The translations under genes and the position numbers were made by a program. A stretch of 64,000 bases of DNA from Cytobacillus stercorigallinarum. GTDB lineage: Bacteria; Bacillota; Bacilli; Bacillales; Cytobacillaceae. The notes below the pieces were generated by a model. The model was not told where the DNA came from. It searched no databases and saw only the letters and a list, made by a program, of their open reading frames with translations. Positions within the stretch are counted from its first letter, which is position 1. Each line of letters opens with the position of its first letter. The stretch is taken from assembly GCF_014836495.1 (NCBI RefSeq), contig NZ_JACSQT010000003.1:35082-99081 (forward strand), in the 5' to 3' direction. Shown here piece by piece: positions 56,453 through 64,000 of this stretch.

Positions 56453-56500
56453 AGAACAAAAGCCATCAGCATTTCATTTGCTGATGGCTTTTGTTCTGCA
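56453..56500 (+). terminator. Terminator after clpP
   Basis: A perfect 19-bp stem (56453-56471 with 56479-56497) around TTTCATT. It is one of the strongest hairpins in the window. Confidence 0.85.
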
Positions 56501-56842
56501 AAAAATTGGTAGTTGTTAGATTAACTATTTAGTGATCATGCATAGTTAAATAAGATTACGTTTCATTATGGATTTACAAATAGTTGAGGTGAACGAAAAA
56601 TGAGGGGATAAAAGTAGTAGAAATAGAATAACTTGTTGCGTTTGATTTTTGAGTGGCAATTTCAATCGATATAAGAGGAGAAATTACATAGCTGCGCAAT
56701 TTCACTTTGCTCAGGCTTCTTTGCCATTTCTCTTCTCGATAGCTGAACAATTTCTTTTCACTCATTCTTCACAATAAAGCGCACCGCCATCGGTAGAAAC
56801 ATCTAGCAATGAGGGTGCGCACTTATTCGGGTTTTAAGCAGA
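56501..56842. other. Intergenic region between clpP and crh
   Basis: About 340 bases. A 63-codon minus-strand frame at 56574-56765 lacks a good RBS and family, so I do not call it. GCGCACC (56779-56785) and GGTGCGC (56814-56820) can pair and, on the minus strand, TTTATTG follows; this is a possible terminator of the crh operon. Confidence 0.5.
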
Positions 56843-57106
56843 TTATGAAACAATGTCCTCTTGTAAGAGTGCAGTCAGTTTATTTAAGGCTTCGGTTTCA
56901 TCGTTGCCTTCAGCAAGGAGGGTGACGGTTGAACCAGCACTTAGAGATAGGCTCATTAATCCCATGATACTTTTGGCATTTACTTTTTTTCCGCCTTTTT
57001 CGATAAAGAGATCGGCTGTGAAGCGATTGGCTTCCTGCACTAACTTTGCAGCTGGACGTGCCTGTAAGCCTGTTTTTAGTTTGACTTCCACTTGTCTTTC
57101 TACCAT
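56843..57106 (-). CDS. crh: HPr-like catabolite repression protein Crh
   Basis: An HPr homologue that cannot take phosphate from enzyme I. Position 15 is Gln (KTGLQARPAA) instead of His, while Ser46 (KSIMGL) is retained for HPr kinase. Ser46-phosphorylated Crh is a corepressor for CcpA and also binds methylglyoxal synthase. The 87-aa length and its place behind whiA are as in B. subtilis. GGAGG precedes ATG 57106. Confidence 0.96.
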   Translation of the reverse strand: MVERQVEVKLKTGLQARPAAKLVQEANRFTADLFIEKGGKKVNAKSIMGLMSLSLSAGSTVTLLAEGNDETEALNKLTALLQEDIVS

Positions 57107-57125
57107 GTCCTAACCTCCAAAAAAC

Positions 57126-58073
57126 TTAAGATTCCTTCCATTGCCCTGTTTTAATTTTTTCTGCAATTTCATCAATTTTTCTTAGGCGATGATTGATACC
57201 CGATTTGCTTATCGTGCCACCAGAGACCATTTCTCCGAGTTCCTTTAAAGTCACATCTTGATACGTCACACGCAATTCTGCAATTTCGCGTAATTTCTCA
57301 GGTAACACCTTTAGTCCAACGGTACCCTCTATATATCTTATGTTTTCGACTTGTCTTAAGGCAGCCCCAATTGTTTTATTTAAATTGGCTGTTTCGCAAT
57401 TGACCAAGCGGTTAACCGAGTTTCGCATATCTCTAACAATCCGTATATCTTCAAATCGTAAAAGCGCACTATGAGCACCAATAATATTAAGGAATTCTGT
57501 AATTTTTTCCGCCTCTTTTAAGTAGGTAATAAAACCTTTCTTTCTTTCCAATGTTTTACTATTCAATCCAAAAGTATTCATTAATTTCGACAAGGCGTCA
57601 TTATGTTCCTTATACATCGAAGCAATTTCTAAATGATACGAAGAGGTTTCAGGGTTATTGACTGATCCCCCTGCTAAAAAAGCTCCTCTTAAATACGCAC
57701 GTTTACAGCATTTCTTTTTAATTAAATCCATTGAGATATCATGGATAAATTGAAAGCCAGCACTAATAATGTGCAGATCATCAAGAATTTTTTGTGCTTG
57801 CTCCATAAGTCTAACAATATAAACATTATTTTTCTTAAGTCTCATTTTCTTTCGAACAAGCAATTCAACTTGCACATCATAATTCCTTTTGATAAGCGTA
57901 TAGATTCTTCTGGCGATCGCTGCATTCTCCGTTTGAATATCTACAATTAACATTTTATTTGAAAAAGAGAGAGATCCGTTCATACGGATCAAAGCGGATA
58001 GTTCTGCCTTTCCGCAACAATCCTTTGTCTCCAAGTTCGTTAATTCTTTTTTCGTTTCCGAAGCAAAAGACAT
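57126..58073 (-). CDS. whiA: DNA-binding protein WhiA
   Basis: A sporulation/cell-division-related protein with an N-terminal LAGLIDADG-like fold ([45 protein letters not shown]) and a C-terminal HTH ([41 protein letters not shown]). 315 aa. In Bacillus it influences chromosome segregation and division. It follows yvcK and precedes crh. GGGGGGAGAAAGT precedes the ATG. Confidence 0.96.
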   Translation of the reverse strand: MSFASETKKELTNLETKDCCGKAELSALIRMNGSLSFSNKMLIVDIQTENAAIARRIYTLIKRNYDVQVELLVRKKMRLKKNNVYIVRLMEQAQKILDDLHIISAGFQFIHDISMDLIKKKCCKRAYLRGAFLAGGSVNNPETSSYHLEIASMYKEHNDALSKLMNTFGLNSKTLERKKGFITYLKEAEKITEFLNIIGAHSALLRFEDIRIVRDMRNSVNRLVNCETANLNKTIGAALRQVENIRYIEGTVGLKVLPEKLREIAELRVTYQDVTLKELGEMVSGGTISKSGINHRLRKIDEIAEKIKTGQWKES

Positions 58074-58100
58074 ACTTTCTCCCCCCTAACCAGACAAATA

Positions 58101-59069
58101 CTAGTTTTTCATTATATCATCTACAATTAATTGATAAATCATTTTTGCAACTTCATTCGTTTTATGACGGATTGCTCCTTTTTCAAGGCTAACAATCTCA
58201 CCCTGTAGCACTTGCAAGCCCTGTTCGACTAATCGATCACGGTCATAATAAACAGGCTTCGCACGTTGCTCTTCATAACGTTCTTGAATATCTTCTGGTA
58301 TTTCTTCATGATTGACAAGAATCAAATCTAAACATGGCTCAGCCATATGATCAAATATTGCCTGTACGTGGTCACTGGCACGATAGTCCAATGTTTCCCC
58401 TGCCTGCGTCATTAAATTACAGATATACAGCTTTTTGGCATGAGAACGGCACACTTCCTTACCTACAGACGGTACAAGTAGATTGGGAAGTATGCTTGTG
58501 TAAAGGCTTCCGGGACCAATGATAATGAGATCAGCCTCTCGAATCGCTTCAATCGTTTCCGAAAGTGGACTTACCGTCTCAGGTGTCAAAAATACTTTTT
58601 TAATCTTTTTGCCAGAGTAAGGGATTTTTGATTCTCCTGAAACGATACTGCCATCTTCCATTTCTGCATGTAATACAACACTCTGTTCAGCTGCAGGTAA
58701 GACTCTTCCATTAACATTCAATACTTTACTCATCTCTTGAATCGCATGAACAAAGTCACCAGTAATAGAAGTCATCGCTGCTAGAATCAGATTACCTAAA
58801 GAATGACCCGATAATTCATTGGACGTTTTAAAACGATGCTGAAACATTTCTTCCACAAGAGGTTCCACATCTGATAACGCTGCCAAAACATTACGAATAT
58901 CTCCTGGAGGTGGGATATTTAATTCTTCTCTCAACCTACCAGAGCTACCGCCATCATCAGCAACTGTCACAATGGCTGTCAAATCAAGGGGATATTTTTT
59001 TAATCCTCTTAATAAAACTGGCAACCCTGTTCCACCGCCAATGATAACGACCCTCGGCTTTCTATTCAT
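58101..59069 (-). CDS. yvcK: Gluconeogenesis factor YvcK
   Basis: A nucleotide-sugar (UDP-GlcNAc)-binding protein of the CofD/YvcK family, needed for normal cell shape on gluconeogenic carbon. Motifs: [55 protein letters not shown], and [21 protein letters not shown]. 322 aa. Its start overlaps the end of rapZ by 4 bp, so the two are translationally coupled. Confidence 0.96.
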   Translation of the reverse strand: MNRKPRVVIIGGGTGLPVLLRGLKKYPLDLTAIVTVADDGGSSGRLREELNIPPPGDIRNVLAALSDVEPLVEEMFQHRFKTSNELSGHSLGNLILAAMTSITGDFVHAIQEMSKVLNVNGRVLPAAEQSVVLHAEMEDGSIVSGESKIPYSGKKIKKVFLTPETVSPLSETIEAIREADLIIIGPGSLYTSILPNLLVPSVGKEVCRSHAKKLYICNLMTQAGETLDYRASDHVQAIFDHMAEPCLDLILVNHEEIPEDIQERYEEQRAKPVYYDRDRLVEQGLQVLQGEIVSLEKGAIRHKTNEVAKMIYQLIVDDIMKN

Positions 59070-59956
59070 GTTGTTTGCCTTCTCCTCTCAATGTCACGGT
59101 GAGTGATGCGAGTGTTGTAGTCTTGCTTAAAATGGTTAGCGATATACTCGGTTAGTGCTACAGATCGATGCTGTCCACCCGTACATCCAATCGCAATAAC
59201 AAGTTGGGATTTTCCTTCACGTTTATAATGCGGAAGCATAAATGCTAGTAAATCCGTGACCTTTTCTAAAAATTTATTTGTTTCATTCCATTTCAAAACA
59301 TAGTTAGACACTTCTTCATCCAAGCCTGTCTTCGGACGCATATGCTCAATATAATGCGGGTTTGGCAAGAAGCGAACATCAAATACAAGATCGGCATCAA
59401 TCGGTAATCCATGTTTAAAACCAAATGACATCACATTGACAGTGAAGATAGATTGTTTATTCACAGAAAACTCATGGAGTATCTTTTCTCTTAATTCACG
59501 CGGCTTCATATTAGATGTCTTATAGATAATCTGCGCCCTACCTTTTAGATCATCTAATAATTCTCTCTCCAATTTGATGCCTTCCATCGGTAAGCCTGAT
59601 GGCGCTAATGGATGAGAGCGACGCGTTTCTTTATATCTACTTACAAGGGTTGCATCGTCCGCATCAAGGAAAAGAATTTCTGGTGTGACCCATGACGTAT
59701 CTGCTAAATCATCTAACGCTTTGAAAAGATGCTCAAAAAACTCACGGCCACGTAAATCCATCACAAGCGCAACCTTATTCATCTTATTCCCTGAATCCTT
59801 CATCAGTTCAAGAAATTTCGGCAATAAGGTCGGTGGTAAATTATCTACACAAAAAAAGCCTAAATCTTCGAAGCTTTGAATCGCCACTGTTTTACCTGCG
59901 CCAGACATTCCTGTAATAATGACCATTTGTGTTTCTTTTGCTACAACCGAACTCAT
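59066..59956 (-). CDS. rapZ: RNase adapter/nucleotide-binding protein RapZ (YvcJ)
   Basis: A P-loop protein that hydrolyses nucleotides and, in enteric bacteria, links GlcN6P level to sRNA decay. Walker A GMSGAGKT is at residues 16-23. Walker B-like [12 protein letters not shown] follows, and the C-terminal domain carries [23 protein letters not shown] and [18 protein letters not shown]. 296 aa. In B. subtilis it affects competence. It lies between yvcI and yvcK. Confidence 0.95.
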   Translation of the reverse strand: MSSVVAKETQMVIITGMSGAGKTVAIQSFEDLGFFCVDNLPPTLLPKFLELMKDSGNKMNKVALVMDLRGREFFEHLFKALDDLADTSWVTPEILFLDADDATLVSRYKETRRSHPLAPSGLPMEGIKLERELLDDLKGRAQIIYKTSNMKPRELREKILHEFSVNKQSIFTVNVMSFGFKHGLPIDADLVFDVRFLPNPHYIEHMRPKTGLDEEVSNYVLKWNETNKFLEKVTDLLAFMLPHYKREGKSQLVIAIGCTGGQHRSVALTEYIANHFKQDYNTRITHRDIERRRQTT

Positions 59957-59981
59957 TTCTCGCTTCCCCCTGTATTCATTT

Positions 59982-60440
59982 TTAGCTTGGATCTAAGCGG
60001 TAACTAATTAATTCAAAATCAGGTGTATAAGTAAATGTACCGTAAATCATGCGATTACCATTAATCATATATTCAAGAATATGATGATCTCCTGCAGCCA
60101 TTGGTAAATCTTTCACTTTATCCACTTCGACCCATCGCAATTTTCCTTCTTCAGACTCATCTACATTCAACCCGTCCGCATCTGTAGCAAAAAATGTAAA
60201 CATCATCCATTCCGAAAGTACTTGATCTCCATCCTTCATAATGAAAGTAAATATCCCTTTTATGTTTGGATTCCTTAAGTAAATCCCCGTTTCTTCTCTA
60301 TATTCTCTGATACAAGAGTCACGCACCGATTCACCTGGCTCCATCTTTCCGCCCGGTGCAACCCACCATCCACGGCGTGGCTTTTGTAGCAACAATACTT
60401 GGTCATCTTTTAATAATACGCAGTTTGTGACCCGCTGCAT
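59982..60440 (-). CDS. yvcI: Nudix hydrolase YvcI
   Basis: A MutT/Nudix protein, first gene of the yvcI-rapZ-yvcK-whiA-crh cluster. The Nudix box is [34 protein letters not shown] just before it is typical of 8-oxo-dGTP-type members. The substrate is not determined. ATG 60440 has AAGAGGTG at 6-nt spacing, giving 152 aa; GTG 60449 lies in the RBS. Confidence 0.93.
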   Translation of the reverse strand: MQRVTNCVLLKDDQVLLLQKPRRGWWVAPGGKMEPGESVRDSCIREYREETGIYLRNPNIKGIFTFIMKDGDQVLSEWMMFTFFATDADGLNVDESEEGKLRWVEVDKVKDLPMAAGDHHILEYMINGNRMIYGTFTYTPDFELISYRLDPS

Positions 60441-60990
60441 CCTATTCACCTCTTACTTTGTGCTACTCATTATTAGAGAACAGACTAGACTTAAAGGAAA
60501 AATACTCTAATGAATGAAAGCATAGTATTTATCATTATATTATACTATTTTTGTCATAGCGCTACAACGATACAGGTTGAACATGATTCTTCGCCCTTAA
60601 AAAACCGTTCTAAGCAAATTGTCACGGTCTTCTTTAGTAGAATGTCATCTTTCATATAATCTGTGGAAAAAAACTTCAGAGTGATTCGCAAATACATTTT
60701 CCTCCACTCTTATTTCTATATTCGGAGTACGTTCGTTCCTTTTTCTCCTACTTGTTCAAGTAGTTACTGATATTGCTCTGTTTAAACATCCATATATTTT
60801 GAGAATTGTACTTGAACCAAAAAAAAGAGCACAGGAGCACCTGTGCTGTAAAAGGAATATATCTTTAAAAGGGGGTCAATTTCTATTATTATCATAACCG
60901 AAATTTGTTTCACCCAGGTTACAGTAGAGTTAAAACAAAATGACTTTTTGTAAATGATGGATAAAGTCGGTTTATGATTCCCTTTTTTCA
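60441..60990. other. Intergenic region between yvcI and trxB
   Basis: About 550 bases. It holds the trxB terminator at 60819-60847 and presumably the promoter of the yvcI operon. The only frame in the trxB-side half (60782-60991, minus) overlaps the terminator and has no RBS. I see no RNA family or repeat in the rest. Confidence 0.5.
60819..60847 (-). terminator. Terminator after trxB
   Basis: On the minus strand AGCACAGG-TGCT-CCTGTGCT is followed by CTTTTTTTT. The stem is perfect over 8 bp. Confidence 0.9.
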
Positions 60991-61977
<987 letters not shown>

Positions 61978-62037
61978 CTATTATGACCTTCTTGGTTTTA
62001 TCCTATAAAATTTATAGGAAAACGTCCAAGTTTTTGC

Positions 62038-63534
62038 TCAACGAAGGTATTCATTCAATAAACGCAAATATTTTCTTAAAGTTGATGTAGAAATTCCGAA
62101 ATTCTTTGCTATTGTTGCTTGTGATACCGTCTCATTTCTTAGCTTATGCCAAGAGTAAGTGATTGCACCGGCATATGCATGAGGGTTTTTAATTGTCACG
62201 CCTGCTTGGGTTAACTGTAAATAGGCAGAAAACCACATTAAATATAAACTTGCTTCTTTTGCCCCAACTGGTGAGTAATTTTCATAAAGCAATCCAGCGA
62301 TATCATGCGCCGTTGAGGTATCTTGAGACGCCTCACCAAATTTTAAATAAGCTAAATAATCCCTCTCTAACGCAGAGAACTTCCTATTCCCTTTTAAATG
62401 GTCAGAGTCTAGTAATTGTTCTTTCTTGCCTGAAACGGCTGTTAAAAACAAGGCAAACAATCGTTCTTCTGGATAGTCACTTTCTAACCTTTGTTGAATA
62501 GAAGAAACATGATCTTCGAACCCTTGGGCACTTTTTGATGATTCACTCCAAGGCTCCAGTCCTTCTTTTTCTGGATTTAATTCAACAGCCCTTTTCCATG
62601 CCACTTGAGCAACAGATTCTTTACCAGTATGATAAGCAGCGTATGCGAGCCAGTAGTAAAATGAAGCGTCCCCGTTAAACCCTAGTTTATAGAGGCGACC
62701 GAGCCATGCATAAGCTTTATCATATTCACCAATAAGTGCTAAAGTGGCCCCTAATTTAAATTGATGCTCAACTGATATAGGATGTACCTTTAATAAAGCA
62801 TCTTTTAGCGCTCGCATCTCTATAAAGTCGTTTTCGTAAAAAGCAAAAACAAGCTTATTACAAAGGGCATGCAAATTCCCCGGATTGTCTTTGAATACTT
62901 GTTTCAACACATCCGAGGCTTTATCTGTTTCACCTAGATAAAAATAAGCTAGCGCTAAATTATTATAAGCAGACCAATATTCGGGGTACTCTTCAATGAC
63001 ACCATTGAGTAATTCGACAGCTTTTGGAAAATAACCCGTCTCAAGTAACTCCCTTGCTTGTTCCTGTTTGATCATTAAGTCGTCCTGCTCATATAGATGT
63101 TCATTTAGGTCGTCGTCCTCTAATGTAAGAAGCTCCAACAACTCTTCTGTATCTTCAACAAACTCGCCTTCTGGGTCTAATTCTATATATAATGTCGCAT
63201 GATGGTAAGCGTCTTTGAAAAAACCTAAATGTGCATAATTATTTGCTAAAAAATAATGGCACTCGATCATCTCTCCGTCTAATTCCTCTAAGATCAATCG
63301 GAGTAGCTGATTAGAATCTTGATATTCTCCCATTTCGGCATGCACCACTGCCAATTGACAAACAATCATCGGTTCGCCTGGCTCTAGATGCATTGCACGT
63401 TGGAGGTACTTCTTCGCTCTATGAAAATCCCTGCGGTGGTATGCTTTAATGCCTTTTGAAAAATAATACTCACCTGTAGGGATAAATGATAAAATTTTTC
63501 CTTTATGATCTCTTGCTTTAGAGTCTTTACGCAT
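62038..63534 (-). CDS. TPR-repeat protein with C-terminal HTH (YvcD-like)
   Basis: 498 aa. Tetratricopeptide units run through the first 300 residues (for example YFSKGIKAYHRRDFHRAKKYLQRAMHLEP and AYNNLALAYFYLGETDKASDVLKQVFKDNPGNLHAL). The protein ends in NETVSQATIAKNFGISTSTLRKYLRLLNEYL, a helix-turn-helix. The same neighbour of trxB in B. subtilis is yvcD. The role is unknown; a scaffold or regulatory part is likely. GGAGG lies 5 nt before ATG 63534, while ATG 63546 has no RBS. Confidence 0.88.
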   Translation of the reverse strand: MRKDSKARDHKGKILSFIPTGEYYFSKGIKAYHRRDFHRAKKYLQRAMHLEPGEPMIVCQLAVVHAEMGEYQDSNQLLRLILEELDGEMIECHYFLANNYAHLGFFKDAYHHATLYIELDPEGEFVEDTEELLELLTLEDDDLNEHLYEQDDLMIKQEQARELLETGYFPKAVELLNGVIEEYPEYWSAYNNLALAYFYLGETDKASDVLKQVFKDNPGNLHALCNKLVFAFYENDFIEMRALKDALLKVHPISVEHQFKLGATLALIGEYDKAYAWLGRLYKLGFNGDASFYYWLAYAAYHTGKESVAQVAWKRAVELNPEKEGLEPWSESSKSAQGFEDHVSSIQQRLESDYPEERLFALFLTAVSGKKEQLLDSDHLKGNRKFSALERDYLAYLKFGEASQDTSTAHDIAGLLYENYSPVGAKEASLYLMWFSAYLQLTQAGVTIKNPHAYAGAITYSWHKLRNETVSQATIAKNFGISTSTLRKYLRLLNEYLR

Positions 63535-63546
63535 GGAATCCTCCAT

Positions 63547-63852
63547 AAAATATATTAACCAATTGAGTATAACATACGAACAACCGCTCGAGAAGGGGGT
63601 GACAAGATAAGGAAAAAAGCGAAGATAGAAAGATTATCTAACTCAGCTTAAAAAATCAACATTTTCGAAAAATATGACTATTTTATGATATTTTTTATTA
63701 ATAAAGTGGAACCTCGCACTATAGCAAAGGAATAACTGTGGAATTAGAATGGATGGAAATTGAATGAGCAACAAATGAGGGTAATGAACAGTTTTGTATG
63801 AACATATTATAAATGTCAGTCCTGATTATTTGATAGTGAACGATTTGATTGC
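63547..63852. other. Non-coding region before terminal repeat
   Basis: About 300 bases upstream of the TPR gene with no supported ORF. It should contain that gene's promoter. No strong hairpin was found. Confidence 0.4.
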
Positions 63853-64000
63853 CCTTCTCTTCCGGTTTTTGCTCACTCTTACTGCTCTCTTCCTACACTC
63901 TTGTGGGGGCATTACCTTTTTGCCCACTCTTCCGGTTCACTTCCCTACACTCTTGTGGGGGCATTTCCCATTTGCCCACTCTTCCGGTTCAATCCCTACA
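63853..64000. repeat. 51-52-bp tandem repeat running off the window
   Basis: CTACACTCTTGTGGGGGCAT begins units at 63893 and 63945, and the next unit begins at 63996 at the window edge, so periods are 52 and 51 bp. Each unit also holds TGCCCACTCTTCCGGTTCA. GTGGGGGCA and TGCCCAC within a unit are inverted, so each unit can form a hairpin. A degenerate half unit precedes them at 63853. No open frame crosses the units on the minus strand. Confidence 0.75.

Noticed and set aside
56574..56765. 63-aa minus-strand ORF between clpP and crh
   Set aside because: No convincing RBS, no recognised motif, and syntenic genomes are not known to have a gene here.
63853..64000. CRISPR array
   Set aside because: Units repeat end to end over their full 51-52 bp with no variable spacers, and no cas genes are present.

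Overview
The window is a low-GC Gram-positive chromosome segment, most likely from the family Bacillaceae. It carries cggR-gapA-pgk-tpiA-gpmI-eno, then secG-est-rnr-smpB-ssrA on one side, and tRNA-Arg(CCG)-clpP with the crh-whiA-yvcK-rapZ-yvcI-trxB-TPR block on the other. Both resemble the Bacillus subtilis arrangement. A CtsR box before clpP, a bipartite CggR operator before cggR and a Crh protein with Gln15/Ser46 all fit this group.

Region 1 (1-19300) is mainly transport and metal or stress resistance. It holds a molybdate locus (HTH-molybdate-binding regulator, ATPase, modA, modB), a ferredoxin-NADP reductase behind a Fur-box-like site, a Nudix hydrolase and a small XRE protein. These are followed by cadC-cadA, a 7Fe-type ferredoxin, a glutamine-type ABC transporter, a PfpI protein, an HxlR regulator, a TetR-MFS pair and a DedA protein. 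The stretch ends with arsR-arsB-arsC and a divergent arsR-arsI pair predicted to handle organoarsenicals.

Region 2 (19300-34000) is core genome: tmRNA, smpB, rnr, est, secG, a membrane protein, the glycolytic operon with its regulator, a glutaredoxin-like protein and sigL. Almost all genes lie on the minus strand.

Region 3 (34000-38575) is a small accessory patch. It has a methyltransferase, a cyclic-di-GMP-I riboswitch with its own promoter in front of a 63-codon zinc-ribbon-like gene, a TM2-like membrane protein, an internally duplicated DUF3231-like protein and small hypothetical genes.

Region 4 (38576-55543) is an integrated element of about 16.9 kb bounded by a perfect 60-bp direct repeat of the 3' part of tRNA-Arg(CCG). 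It encodes a tyrosine integrase, a winged-helix replication protein, an SF2 helicase, several small proteins and a P27-like terminase small subunit. No large terminase, portal, capsid, tail, lysis or relaxase gene is seen. This is the gene content of a phage satellite (PICI-like). Its left half is cargo: a full-length single-chain type ISP restriction-modification enzyme, a two-gene cassette of unknown function, a 4-TM membrane protein, a PD-(D/E)XK-like protein and a NUMOD-type nuclease-like protein. Its non-coding DNA is unusually structured: a dense hairpin array, two related palindromic elements at the ends of the helicase gene, an origin-like repeat block, a shared palindromic operator, and a predicted tiny RNA antisense to the replication gene leader.

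Region 5 (55484-64000) returns to core genes: tRNA-Arg, clpP, crh, whiA, yvcK, rapZ, yvcI, trxB and a TPR protein. The window ends inside a 51-52-bp tandem repeat.

Starts were chosen from ribosome-binding sites where possible. All functional names rest on recognised motifs and gene order only, since no searches could be run.
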